From NCBI GenBank assembly GCA_036399695.1, contig DASWMP010000362.1, positions 1-50,256 on the forward strand: a stretch of DNA of 50,256 nucleotides. The letters run 5' to 3'. This stretch comes from DASVEE01 sp036399695 (GTDB lineage: Bacteria; Acidobacteriota; Thermoanaerobaculia; Gp7-AA8). Within the stretch, counting starts at the first letter, position 1; each line of letters opens with the position of its first letter. Below the pieces are notes generated by a model. It was not told the origin of the DNA and searched no databases. It was given only the letters and a program-made list of their open reading frames with translations. Positions 8,528 through 17,523 of this stretch are shown here, piece by piece. Made by a program: the position numbers and the translations under genes.

Positions 8528-11104
8528 ATGCCCCGCTTTTCCGGAGGCAGGTTGATCCAGAACCTCATCGAAAGAATCACCGGGCTGCTGCTGCGACGGC
8601 CGCGCGCGATCCTCATGGTCGCGTTGATCATCGTCGTCATCTCAGGGCTCATTGCCACGCAGCTCCGGCTCGACCCCGACGTCCTGAACCTGATCCCGGA
8701 CAACAACCGGGAGGTCAACGAGTTCCGCTCCATCCTCAAGGAGACCGGCACACTCGATTTTCACGTGGTGGTGCTGCAGTTTCCCAAAGGTGCGGACCCG
8801 GCCGCGTACGGTTCGCTGATCGACGACATCGGCACGCGCCTGCGCGCCTCGAAGAACATCGAGAACGTGACGTGGAGCATCCCCGACCCGATGACGCTGG
8901 TCGACAAGGTGCTGCCCTACTCGATGCTGGTGCTCACGCCGCCGCAGCTCGAGACGGTGGCGGGGAAGTTGTCGGACGGGCAGATCCGCGCCGCGGTCGA
9001 GCGCAACAAGGCGATGCTGCAGACGCCGCAGTCGTCGATGCTCAAGCAGGTCGTGCGCGTCGATCCCTTCAACCTGCTGCCGATCTACCTCGACAAGGTG
9101 AAGCGCGCCGGCGGCGGGCTGAAGGTCGACTTCTCGACCGGCTACTACGTGTCGGCGGACCGGACCTCGGCCATCATCGTGGCGCGTCCGCGGCATGCGG
9201 CGCAGGACCTGCCGTTCAGCCGCGCGGTGATGGAGGAGACGCAGGCCATCACGGCCACGGCGCTGGGCAGCTTCCGCAAGGCCAACCCGGAGATCGCGCC
9301 ACCGGAGCTCGGCTACACGGGCGGCTACGCCATCGCGGCGGCGGACGAGAAGATCATCCGCTGGGACATGACGGTGAACAGCATCACGTCGATACTGGGC
9401 GTGCTGCTGATCTATCTGTACGCCTATCGCCGTCCTTCCGCGCTGCTGTACGCGGCGGTGCCGATGACGGCGGCGATCATCATCACGTTCGCCATCGGCG
9501 TGCTGGCCTTCGGCACGCTGTCGGCGGCGAGCACCGGCTTCGCGGCGCTGCTGGCGGGCCTGGGCGTCGACTTCATGACGGTGCTGTACGAGCGCTACGT
9601 CGACGAGCGGAACCGCGGCGCGAAGCTGGCCGACGCGGTGCACACGCTGATGCGCCACGGGCTGCCGGGCGTGATCGTCGGCGCCCTGACGACGGCGGCG
9701 ACGTTCTACGCCTTCCTGGCCACCGACTTCCGCGGGATGACGGAGCTCGGGTTCCTCACCGGCAGCGGCATCATGGTGTTTCTCCTCTGCGTCATCTTCG
9801 TGCTGCCGGCGCTGCTGATCATCGTGGAGCGGCGGCGCGAGGGGAAACGGAAGCTGAGCGTGCACGCCTTCGGCTCCGGCGCGATCGTCCGCGTCAGCCT
9901 GGCCCGGCCGCGCACGGTGCTGATCGCCTGGGTCATCGTCGTGATCGTCGGCGGCATCGCGGCGACGCGCATCCGCTTCAGCGACAGCCTGCAGAACCTC
10001 CGCTCGAAAGGGAACGAGGGGATCCGCCTGCAGGAGGTGGTGACGAAGAAGTTCGGGCAATCGTTCGAGTTCATGATGTACGCGGTGCGCGGCGCCACGG
10101 CGTCGGAAGCGATCGCCAAAACGGAGCAGGCCGTGCCCGACCTGGAGGCCATCGCCCGCAAGGGGGTGATCGGCTCGTATCAGGACATCACCACGTTCCT
10201 GCCCGGCGAAACGCAGCAGCGGCAGGTCATCGCCCGGCTGCAAGCGGGCCAGGAGGGGGAGTTCTCGTTCGAGCGGATCGAGCGGACGTTCCGCGAGGCG
10301 CTCGTGCAGAACGGCTTCCGCCCCGATGCGTACGACGACGTGCTGCCGCTGTACGCGCAGGCACTCCGGCAGCGCGAGCCGTTGACCATCCCGACGCTGG
10401 AGCGGCTCGGCCTCGCCGAGTCGGTGCAGCGCTTCGTGAAGAAGACGCCGCAGGGCTACATGTCGATCGTTTACGTCTACCCGACGACCGGCATCTGGCC
10501 GCGCTTCCTGCCGGACGAGCTGCAGGAGTTCCGCAAGCGCCACCCCGAGGGGGCGTTGACGGGCGTGAACCTGGTGTCGCAGACGCTGCGCAACATCACG
10601 CGCAACGACGCCATCCGGGCCAGCCTCGTCGGGCTGGTGCTGACGTTCGGCCTTCTGTGGATCGGCTTCCGCTCCTTCTCCCGCGCCTGCCTCGTGTTCC
10701 TGCCGTTCGTGGCGGGACTGATCTGTATGCTGGGGTTCATGGCCACGTTCAACCTCGAGTTCAACTTCATGAATATTTTCGTGGGCTTGATGCTGGTCGG
10801 CACGGCCACGGATTACGCCGTGTACATGATCCAGCGCTACGACGAGTCCCCCGAGGACTTCCCGGAGAACTCGATGGAGACCGGCCGTGCCGTCGTGCTG
10901 GCGGCGCTCATGTCGATCGTCGGCTTCGCGTCGTTCGCCATCTCACACTACCCGGGCGTGCGCTCGATCGGCGTGGCGGCAGTAGTGGGGATTACGCTGA
11001 GCTGCCTGGCCTCGATCACCCTGTTGCCCGCGCTGCTGGCAACCGGAAAGTTCCGCCATCACAAAGCGTCGATGCTCGGAGAGCCGGAGCCGGAGGGGGA
11101 ATGA
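8528..11104 (+). CDS. MMPL/RND family transporter (HpnN-like)
   Basis: An 858-residue inner-membrane protein with the duplicated MMPL layout: a first TM (RAILMVALIIVVISGLIAT), a large periplasmic domain starting LDPDVLNLIPDNNREV, a five-TM bundle with GLGVDFMTVLYERYVDE, then a second TM at about 460, a second periplasmic domain and a second bundle with FMNIFVGLMLVGTATDYAVY and an Asp in the TM. This matches the hopanoid-associated RND transporter branch (HpnN) and other lipid exporters; no hopanoid genes are visible here, so I do not assign the symbol. Start: ATG 8528 lacks a ribosome site, while an in-frame TTG at 8552 has GGAGG at 8543-8547, so the true start may be 8552. Confidence 0.87.
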   Translation: MPRFSGGRLIQNLIERITGLLLRRPRAILMVALIIVVISGLIATQLRLDPDVLNLIPDNNREVNEFRSILKETGTLDFHVVVLQFPKGADPAAYGSLIDDIGTRLRASKNIENVTWSIPDPMTLVDKVLPYSMLVLTPPQLETVAGKLSDGQIRAAVERNKAMLQTPQSSMLKQVVRVDPFNLLPIYLDKVKRAGGGLKVDFSTGYYVSADRTSAIIVARPRHAAQDLPFSRAVMEETQAITATALGSFRKANPEIAPPELGYTGGYAIAAADEKIIRWDMTVNSITSILGVLLIYLYAYRRPSALLYAAVPMTAAIIITFAIGVLAFGTLSAASTGFAALLAGLGVDFMTVLYERYVDERNRGAKLADAVHTLMRHGLPGVIVGALTTAATFYAFLATDFRGMTELGFLTGSGIMVFLLCVIFVLPALLIIVERRREGKRKLSVHAFGSGAIVRVSLARPRTVLIAWVIVVIVGGIAATRIRFSDSLQNLRSKGNEGIRLQEVVTKKFGQSFEFMMYAVRGATASEAIAKTEQAVPDLEAIARKGVIGSYQDITTFLPGETQQRQVIARLQAGQEGEFSFERIERTFREALVQNGFRPDAYDDVLPLYAQALRQREPLTIPTLERLGLAESVQRFVKKTPQGYMSIVYVYPTTGIWPRFLPDELQEFRKRHPEGALTGVNLVSQTLRNITRNDAIRASLVGLVLTFGLLWIGFRSFSRACLVFLPFVAGLICMLGFMATFNLEFNFMNIFVGLMLVGTATDYAVYMIQRYDESPEDFPENSMETGRAVVLAALMSIVGFASFAISHYPGVRSIGVAAVVGITLSCLASITLLPALLATGKFRHHKASMLGEPEPEGE

Positions 11105-11107
11105 GGG

Positions 11108-11252
11108 AGGATTGAGGAAGGGCGGATTGAGGATTGAGGATTGAGGATTGAGGAAGCTTCGCTGAATGCACAGTGCCCGCGCCGCGGAGCAATCCTCAAT
11201 CCGCAATCCTCAATCCTCAATTCTCAATTCTCAATTCTCAATCCTCAATCCC
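11108..11252. repeat. ATTGAGG heptamer repeats in inverted arrangement
   Basis: Several copies of GGATTGA(GG) in the left half (11108-11154) face multiple CAATCCT or CAATTCT copies in the right half (11191-11252), around a loop of about 36 nt. The two halves can pair to form a long imperfect hairpin between the convergent MMPL and dikinase genes. It could act as a transcription barrier or merely be a slippage-generated repeat. Confidence 0.8.
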
Positions 11253-11255
11253 GTT

Positions 11256-13139
11256 TCACTCCACCCACGGTCTCGCCTGTTTCACGATCAAGCCGCCGCC
11301 CGCGGCGATCTTGAACTCGATGTCCATGGCGAAGGCCGGGTCCTGTTGCTTGCCGTAGACCACGCGAAAGTGGGATTGGATCTGCTCCATGACTTCGGTG
11401 AGCGCTTCGATCTGCTCGTTCGTGAGCACGTTCTTCCCGTTCGTCAGCGATGAGTGGCGGATGTACTGGGTCTCGTATTCGCCCTGCTCGCCGATCGCGG
11501 AGATGAGGAACTCGTCCGGGATGGCGCCCCCTTCGGGGTTGGTGACGAGCTCCTCACCGACCTGCACGTTCACGTAGAAGCCGGGGAAGTTCGGGTCGTA
11601 GGGGTTCTTGGTGACGGCGACGCCGTTGGCCCCTTCGTCGTCGAAGTTCGGGTGGACCAGGACGGCCATGGCGGTGGCGAAGTGGTTGATCCGGTAGAAC
11701 TCGCGCTCCTCGTAAGCGCGGAAGTTCCAGAGGCTGGCCCACACCTGGCGGATGGTCTTGTCGATCTTCCCTTCGTCCGGGCGATGGGTGAAGGAGTCGT
11801 AGAGACCGGCGCCGCTGAAGCCCTCGAGGTCTTCGTTGTTCGTGCTGGAGCGGCAGCGGAGCGGCGTCTCGTCGGGAAACATCTGCTGCATCGCGCGCAG
11901 CTTCTTCGCGAGGGCGCCGGGGATCTTCTCGTCCTCGATCCTCTCGCGGAACTTCTCGAGTGCTGCCTCCCGCTTCGCCGGATCGGCGGCGAACGACTTC
12001 TTGCCCATCATCTTCCTGGCCTTGTCGTAGAGCCCCGTCTCGGTCATGAACGTGTCGTAGTAGCTGAGCGGCACGGCGTAGCCGTCGGGGACGACGTTGC
12101 GCGGGAGGAAGCGCCGCAGCTCGCCCACGTTCGCCGCTTTCGCACCGTACCCCTTCACGTCGGCGTGCGTGAGGCCGTCGAGGCCGCGGATCTGCGTCAC
12201 CGTCAGGTCGCGCGGGGGCGTCTGCGGCAGCTTCGGACGGACGCGCTCGAGGAAAGCGTCGGCGTCCGCCTGCGTCGCTTCGTCCAGGTTGAAGTCGTCG
12301 GGCGTGACCTTGTAGTGCACGACCTTGCCGATGAGCGGTTTGACCCGTTCGTCCGTGGAGGCGTTCTTCACGTAGGCGTTCGGCGTGTCGTTCTGCTTCG
12401 CCTTGAGGTTGACGTGCGAGAGCGGCGTCTGCGGCATCTCGGTGATGACGCCGGCGACGTGGCTCAGGTCATTCGGCAGCGTCTTGAAGATGACGACGTC
12501 GCGCACGGTGGGGGGGCGTTCGTTCGGACGCGCCCCTTCGATGACGCGCAGCAGGCCGTAGCCCTCGCCGAGGTTCAGGGGGCTGTAGGTGATGCTGCCG
12601 AAGAGGTCCTGCGTGTCGATGGTGCGCACGCCGAGCGACGCGAGTTGCTCCTTCTGCGCGACGGCGAGCGCCTGCTGCGTTTCGCCGGCCGGTTGATAGG
12701 CCACGAGCGTCGCGGCGAACGGCAGTCCGGCGCGCACGGCGTTGAAGGCGAGCGAGACATGGTTGGCGTTCACCGGATCGGTGGGCCAGAACTCGAGAGC
12801 GTAGAGCCCCTTGGTGCCGTCGGGAGCGAGATAATCGTCGAAGGCCAGGAGCGTCGCGGCGATGTTCTTCCGGGCGTCGCGAAAGTAGGTCTCCTGGTTG
12901 AACTGGCCCCGCCGGATGCGCATGCCGAGCCCCTTCGTCGCGAAGTCGAAGTGAAAGACGAAGGTGTTGGTGTTGATGAAGTAGAGCACCGGCGCGGCCG
13001 TATCGACCCCGGTCATCAGCAGCTTCACTTCACGCGTACCGAGGGCCCCGGGGACGTCGTCCCGGCGGGCGAGAAACTCGAAGGCTTCGCGATTCGCGAC
13101 GGACGTCGCGCCGGCGGAGAGGGGAATGTCGATGGCCAT
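11256..13139 (-). CDS. PEP/pyruvate-binding dikinase-like protein, glucan-water-dikinase domain order
   Basis: A 627-residue protein. Residues 1 to about 215 match nothing I recognise. At 231-246 the sequence ITEMPQTPLSHVNLKA resembles the phosphohistidine swivelling motif, with His242 the likely phosphoryl carrier. From about 325 an ATP-grasp PPDK_N-type domain follows (YGAKAANVGELRRF, then LRCRSSTNNEDLEGFSGAGL and the late NPEGGAIPDE and KQARPW). In PEP synthase and PPDK the His domain follows the ATP-grasp domain; here it precedes it, as in plant glucan, water dikinase. There is no PEP-binding barrel, so a dikinase acting on a glycan or other acceptor is plausible. ATG 13139 is chosen because the upstream extension is low quality. 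Confidence 0.8.
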   Translation of the reverse strand: MAIDIPLSAGATSVANREAFEFLARRDDVPGALGTREVKLLMTGVDTAAPVLYFINTNTFVFHFDFATKGLGMRIRRGQFNQETYFRDARKNIAATLLAFDDYLAPDGTKGLYALEFWPTDPVNANHVSLAFNAVRAGLPFAATLVAYQPAGETQQALAVAQKEQLASLGVRTIDTQDLFGSITYSPLNLGEGYGLLRVIEGARPNERPPTVRDVVIFKTLPNDLSHVAGVITEMPQTPLSHVNLKAKQNDTPNAYVKNASTDERVKPLIGKVVHYKVTPDDFNLDEATQADADAFLERVRPKLPQTPPRDLTVTQIRGLDGLTHADVKGYGAKAANVGELRRFLPRNVVPDGYAVPLSYYDTFMTETGLYDKARKMMGKKSFAADPAKREAALEKFRERIEDEKIPGALAKKLRAMQQMFPDETPLRCRSSTNNEDLEGFSGAGLYDSFTHRPDEGKIDKTIRQVWASLWNFRAYEEREFYRINHFATAMAVLVHPNFDDEGANGVAVTKNPYDPNFPGFYVNVQVGEELVTNPEGGAIPDEFLISAIGEQGEYETQYIRHSSLTNGKNVLTNEQIEALTEVMEQIQSHFRVVYGKQQDPAFAMDIEFKIAAGGGLIVKQARPWVE

Positions 13140-13501
13140 GTGCCGTAAATATGGTGCTTCGGCGGCACGAAAGCCATGGGGGAGGGGCGATTTCCGATCG
13201 CTGCCCGCGCGGGTCGCGAGCTTGGACGGCGGGATGTTGGGGGCCGACCCGCCTGCCGCCTGGTGATTCAGAGGGCGCGGCACCTGACTGAGAGAGAGTC
13301 GGCGTGCTACAGGAGGGCTTCACCGAGGGCGGCTGGTTCGCGGCCCCCAACGTCCGCTCCCAGGCTGCGGCAGCGGCGCCTCGCGATCAACGGACAATAT
13401 TTCAGGTGCCGGTCTCCTCTGGATGTCTAGTTTGTTCCTTCGCCCGCACTCCTTCTGCCGGGGAATGGTCCCCGAGATGGAAGGACCAAGAAGGAGACGA
13501 C
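13140..13501. other. Intergenic region with imperfect inverted repeat
   Basis: No gene is seen in this 362-bp divergent region. It contains an inverted repeat (GTTGGGGGCC at 13236-13245, its complement at 13342-13351, with further partial pairing inward) and, next to the downstream gene, a structured leader (13449-13496). Confidence 0.55.
13449..13496 (+). promoter_or_regulatory. Leader hairpin that can sequester the ribosome-binding site
   Basis: CTCCTTCT at 13449-13456 is exactly complementary to AGAAGGAG at 13489-13496, which contains the Shine-Dalgarno of the next gene (ATG at 13502). An inner hairpin (CGGGGA at 13459-13464, TCCCCG at 13469-13474) would bring the arms together. Pairing would hide the ribosome site. 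This is seen in the sequence; control by it is inferred. Confidence 0.5.
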
Positions 13502-13750
13502 ATGAAGGTCAGGATGCAGAAGCGCGCCGGGGCCGCGGCCGCCGTGGCGACGATGGTTCTCGTTCTTTCTGCTCAGCCGGCAATCGCGAAACCGGCGGGC
13601 AAAGAGATGCGGCAGCAGGAGGACGCGGCGGTGAGCCGCGCGGATACCTCCAACCTCCAACGATTCCGCCAGATCGTCCGTCTCGGGCGATCGCTCGTGA
13701 CGCGGATCCACGAGATCGTGACGATCCCCCCGGGCTCGCCGAACGGCTGA
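13502..13750 (+). CDS. Small secreted protein of unknown function
   Basis: An 82-residue product with a typical Sec signal: a basic start (MKVRMQKR), a hydrophobic Ala/Val/Leu core and a likely cut after AIA at residue 29. The mature part of about 53 residues is polar, with a helix (NLQRFRQIVRLGRSLVTRIHEIV) and ends PPGSPNG. The short form from ATG 13502 is supported by AAGGAG 5-6 nt upstream. No family is recognised. It is followed by the AraC-type regulator gene. Confidence 0.7.
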   Translation: MKVRMQKRAGAAAAVATMVLVLSAQPAIAKPAGKEMRQQEDAAVSRADTSNLQRFRQIVRLGRSLVTRIHEIVTIPPGSPNG

Positions 13751-13823
13751 AGGCCCGTACCAGTCGTAATACCAGGAGCGACGGAGGGTAGGAAAGTCTC
13801 CCCCTCTGTCACTCCTATTGTGG

Positions 13824-14213
13824 ATGGAAGAGCACGGCCCGGACGCGCGCCACTTTTCAGTGTCTGAATCACGAGAGCGAAAAGCGGCGACATTTCACCG
13901 CGTGCTGTCGCTGTACGTTCGGGACTGCTGGGACGCGAGAACACCTGTGCGTGCGTCTGAGCTGGCGCAGCTCCTCGACCTGAGCCTTCCCTATCTCAGT
14001 CAGCGCTGCCGTGAGCTCGTGGGCGTCAATCTCAGTCGCGCCCTGAAGCGTCAGCAGGTGCGCTATGCGGCGAAGCTCCTCAGAGAAACCGGGTTGAATA
14101 ATGCGGAGATCGCAGAAGCCGCCGGGTTCGGAACGGAGAAGACCCTCTTCCGTGTGTTCGGCATGCTATGCGGCACGACGCCGCAGGCGTACCGCAGACA
14201 CATGAAAAAATGA
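13824..14213 (+). CDS. AraC-type helix-turn-helix regulator (short)
   Basis: A 129-residue protein consisting mainly of the two-helix-turn-helix AraC/XylS DNA-binding domain: the first HTH around ASELAQLLDLSLPYLSQRCREL and the second at NNAEIAEAAGFGTEKTLFRVF, closing with GTTPQAYRRH. There is no ligand-binding domain, only about 35 extra N-terminal residues. An in-frame TTG at 13818 is an alternative start. It lies upstream of the ABC/ECF operon, which it may regulate. Confidence 0.82.
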   Translation: MEEHGPDARHFSVSESRERKAATFHRVLSLYVRDCWDARTPVRASELAQLLDLSLPYLSQRCRELVGVNLSRALKRQQVRYAAKLLRETGLNNAEIAEAAGFGTEKTLFRVFGMLCGTTPQAYRRHMKK

Positions 14214-14465
14214 CAGTGGACGAGTCCTTCGTCCCTCGGTATCGTGCCCTCATCATTACATCCGGACATCCTGCTGTGTGGCGCCTAAAAGTTCCGTGTC
14301 GAGCCGGCACGACACGCCGTAATGGCGCCAGGCCATCAGACGAGATTCGATGTGGTGCTGCGTCTCGGCCGCTGCAGCCGAGGAGTGAAGCGGACGCGTC
14401 ATGTCCGTGAGGGCGCTGTGAACGCCAGTACGCGGCGAAGTTCTGGCAGCGTCAGGAGAGGCGAA

Positions 14466-15170
14466 ATGAACGACTCGCTACCTGTGCGGATGCTGCGGGC
14501 GCACCAGTATCTCAGGGTTGCCGGCGCCTTCCCCCTCTGGCCGCCGCTCGCGCTGCTGGCCATCGCCGCCTATGGCTGGTTCGTCATGCACAACGGAGGT
14601 GAAGCACGCGATGCACTTTTCATGGCTTCGATGATCGTGCCCTTCGCAGCGGGAACCGGCTTACTGTCTCTCGGTAAGGCCGGGCGGCTGGATCTGCTGT
14701 TCGGAACCGGCATCGGCCGTCTCGACATCTGGAGCGCTGCTGCGTTGCGGTCGGTCCTGCTGCCGATCACGGTCGTCGCCGCGGCCGTTCCGCTATTCAT
14801 TGAGGGGGCGACGCCCCGCACGCCTCTGCTGGCGTTCGTCTCGCTTTTCATTCCGGCGGCTGTCTGCTTTGCCGCCGGGATCGTCCAGCCACGCTACGCA
14901 CTTGCCGTGATCTGGTTCGCCGTACGGGTGATCTTCGTCATGAGCAGCGCGGGCCGTTCGATCTTCCTGCGCATCGTGCAGCCGGGACCGGGCGCCCGGA
15001 CGAGTACGATCGAAGCCCTGATGGCTGTCTTCGCCGTGCCCGAACTGGTCATGCTCTACCGTCTACCGGCGGTCGCGGTGATCGCGGCCGTGACGCTGGC
15101 GCTCGTCGTCCTCGCAACTTCAGCGTTTCTCATCGAGCGAGCGGACTTCGGAGGGCATCGAAGCGCATGA
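14466..15170 (+). CDS. ABC transporter membrane subunit (putative)
   Basis: A 234-residue, strongly hydrophobic protein with about six predicted TM segments (for example PLWPPLALLAIAAYGWFVM and AVIAAVTLALVVLATSAFLI). It has no recognisable permease signature, but its stop overlaps the ATG of an ABC ATPase gene by 4 bp, which makes it the likely membrane partner. A GGAGAGG stretch precedes ATG 14466. Similar in size and layout to ABC-2-type permeases of antibiotic or lipid exporters. Confidence 0.65.
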   Translation: MNDSLPVRMLRAHQYLRVAGAFPLWPPLALLAIAAYGWFVMHNGGEARDALFMASMIVPFAAGTGLLSLGKAGRLDLLFGTGIGRLDIWSAAALRSVLLPITVVAAAVPLFIEGATPRTPLLAFVSLFIPAAVCFAAGIVQPRYALAVIWFAVRVIFVMSSAGRSIFLRIVQPGPGARTSTIEALMAVFAVPELVMLYRLPAVAVIAAVTLALVVLATSAFLIERADFGGHRSA

Positions 15171-15808
15171 CGACAGTCGTCGAGGAGCTGAGGATCGAGG
15201 GCGTGAGCAAGTCGTACGGCAGCACGGCTGTGCTGTCGGCGCTGACCGCGACGTTCCGTGGCGGCCGCATCGGGGCGCTCGTCGGCCCGAATGGCGCAGG
15301 CAAAACCACGCTGCTCCGGATCGCGGCCGGGTTACAACGCGCGGAGTCCGGAACCGTGCGGAGCCAGCGGCCGATCCTTTATTACGGAGGGTTCGACACG
15401 CTGCCGGTTCGCGGCACGGAGAACGTTTTGCGCAAGGCGCTCGGCCTGCCGCACCGGACGGGTGGCGAGCAAAAGCTCAAAACGCTTTCGCGCGGACAAC
15501 TGCACTCCGTGGGCTTGAGAGCGGCGATCGACCTGCGGCCTCCGGTGCTGCTCCTCGACGAGCCCTGGACCGCGCTCGAACCGGATGCACGCGAGGAACT
15601 GAACCAGACGCTCACTCGTCTCGCGGGAGCCGGACATCTCGTCTTGTGCTCGACGCACGACCTGGACGAAGTGGCGCGAATCGTCGACGACATCCTCTTT
15701 CTGAAGAAGTCGGCGGCGCCGGTCTGGCGTGCCCGTGAGGAGCAGGATTCGGCGCGCTTCGATCGTGACGAGTTGTTGCGGCTGTACCGCGGTGAGGAGC
15801 ATCGATGA
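15167..15808 (+). CDS. ABC transporter ATP-binding protein
   Basis: A 213-residue nucleotide-binding subunit with Walker A GPNGAGKTT (about residue 44), an ABC signature of the variant form LSRGQ (about 109), Walker B PVLLLDEPW (about 125) and the switch histidine in STHDLDEV. It belongs to the single-domain exporter group (CcmA or drug-export type). It is coupled by 4-bp overlaps to the membrane subunit upstream and to the secreted-protein gene downstream. Confidence 0.92.
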   Translation: MTTVVEELRIEGVSKSYGSTAVLSALTATFRGGRIGALVGPNGAGKTTLLRIAAGLQRAESGTVRSQRPILYYGGFDTLPVRGTENVLRKALGLPHRTGGEQKLKTLSRGQLHSVGLRAAIDLRPPVLLLDEPWTALEPDAREELNQTLTRLAGAGHLVLCSTHDLDEVARIVDDILFLKKSAAPVWRAREEQDSARFDRDELLRLYRGEEHR

Positions 15809-17523
15809 AACTGCCGATCCTCCGTTCGGTCGTCGGTGGTGCGCTGTTGTGCGTCGCCGCGTCGAGCGGCGCGCAATCCCTTCCGGTTCCCGCCGCCGCA
15901 CCACCGGAGGTGATCGCGAAATGGAGTGCGTTCGACGGGCTCCCCGTGCTGCTGGCGACCGCCGAACGCGGTCCGGCCGCTGACTTTGGCAACGGCGACC
16001 CGGCCGAGATTCTGCGAATCGACCTGTTCGAGTGGAAAAGCTCGGAATGGCACTGGCAACAGGCCTATCTCTCCACCGCCTCGGCGCCGCTAGGCCGCCC
16101 TGTCGGCGCAGGCCGTTTTGCGGTGCTGGCGCGGCGTCGCAGCGACAAGCACGAATACTGGTGGGCGGAGGCGGAGCCGTCGCAGGAACGGCTCCGTTTC
16201 GTGCGACTGCGCTCGATCGAAGTCGCCGGTCCGGCCTCGCCGTTTACGGTTTCCCTGTTCACGGACGGCACGGCAGAGGCTCGGATTGTCGAGACCCGCA
16301 CCCGCACGGCAACCCTCTCGTTCGTGCCGCTGGACGACGTCGTCGTGTGTGCAACAGCGACCGGACGCAGCCAATGCGTGGTGGCCGGTGCCGGGACCTA
16401 TCGCGTGGAGCTCCGGAGCAAGCCCGGCGAAGACGCAAGGGTGATTGCGGTCGAACATGCACGTGATGCGGCGGTCGGCCTCAAGGAGCGGGGATTCTCG
16501 GTATTGCGCCCCAAAGTGGTGGAGCTCGAGACGGCTCGGACCGCGGGTCTGATCGTGCTGACGATGCCGGATTCGCCGGACTCTGTCGTCGACGTGCAAC
16601 CCAAAGGATGCGCGGTGACCAGGTTCCGTGTCGCATCCTTGCCGTCACCGCCGTCACTCACTGTCCTTCCGCCCTGCGCCGCGCCGGGGATCGCGATTCG
16701 GCCCGAGTTGAAAGGCTTCGAAGGCAGCGTCGAGGCCGGGTCTCTACTCGTTGCCATGTCGCCTGACTCCCCCACGATTGCCCTCGAGAGCGCGGAAGTG
16801 CAAGCGTCCGGCACCGCCGAGCTCAAAATGCTCGCTCCTGGGGATTACGTGCTGAAGCTGCTGTCCGCGCTCTCCGGCGGTGAAACAGTGCGGGCGTCCA
16901 TCGTCAGCAGCGACACCGCTACCGTGTCCTTCACGACAGGGCCGCTGGTCAAGGGGAAGCTCAGGATGAGCGCCGGTGGAGCGGCGGAGAGTACGGCCGA
17001 GGTTCAGGCGATACGCGCGGCCGATGTGGGCGCGGTCCCTGGCGATTCACCGGACATCGCGGACTGGGTTCGTCGCGGCGTGCTGTTTCCCGACGGACGA
17101 TTCGCCATCGCGATCATCGTTCCCGGTCCGTACACACTGCATGCACGTTGGGGCCGTGGGATCGGCAGCCGGTCCTTCGAAATGAAAGACCCGCCAGCAA
17201 CGCTCGATCTTGGAGACGTAGTTCTCGAGCAGGCACCCACGGTCCGTGGCTCGGTGCTGAACTGCGCTGGAGGTGAGTTGCGTCTCATCCCGCTGCCCGA
17301 CGTCACCAAGCCGCTGCGCTTGAGCGCCGCACAATTACAACGTATCCCGATCGACGGTGGAACGCGCTTTTTCGCGGAGGCCGTCACGCCCGGTGAGTGG
17401 TTAGTGACGGCGAATTGCGCCGGAAGCCGGATGGATGTACGTCCGAACCGGATCGCGATCCGTGAAGGGCAGGACTCGATCATCGACTTTCGCCCGGCAC
17501 AAGAGAACGAGGAGCGCCAGTGA
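15805..17523 (+). CDS. Secreted beta-rich protein of unknown function
   Basis: A 572-residue protein with a signal peptide cut after about SSGAQ (residue 24). The rest is beta-rich and built of repeated modules of about 70-90 residues with closing patterns such as LAPGDYVLKLLSAL, IVPGPYTLHARWG and VTPGEWLVTANC, which resemble carboxypeptidase-regulatory-like (CarboxypepD_reg) beta-sandwiches. It is coupled to the ABC ATPase upstream (ATGA) and the ECF sigma gene downstream (GTGA), so it belongs to the same operon. It could be a surface protein or the client of the transporter; no catalytic motif is seen. Confidence 0.7.
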   Translation: MKLPILRSVVGGALLCVAASSGAQSLPVPAAAPPEVIAKWSAFDGLPVLLATAERGPAADFGNGDPAEILRIDLFEWKSSEWHWQQAYLSTASAPLGRPVGAGRFAVLARRRSDKHEYWWAEAEPSQERLRFVRLRSIEVAGPASPFTVSLFTDGTAEARIVETRTRTATLSFVPLDDVVVCATATGRSQCVVAGAGTYRVELRSKPGEDARVIAVEHARDAAVGLKERGFSVLRPKVVELETARTAGLIVLTMPDSPDSVVDVQPKGCAVTRFRVASLPSPPSLTVLPPCAAPGIAIRPELKGFEGSVEAGSLLVAMSPDSPTIALESAEVQASGTAELKMLAPGDYVLKLLSALSGGETVRASIVSSDTATVSFTTGPLVKGKLRMSAGGAAESTAEVQAIRAADVGAVPGDSPDIADWVRRGVLFPDGRFAIAIIVPGPYTLHARWGRGIGSRSFEMKDPPATLDLGDVVLEQAPTVRGSVLNCAGGELRLIPLPDVTKPLRLSAAQLQRIPIDGGTRFFAEAVTPGEWLVTANCAGSRMDVRPNRIAIREGQDSIIDFRPAQENEERQ

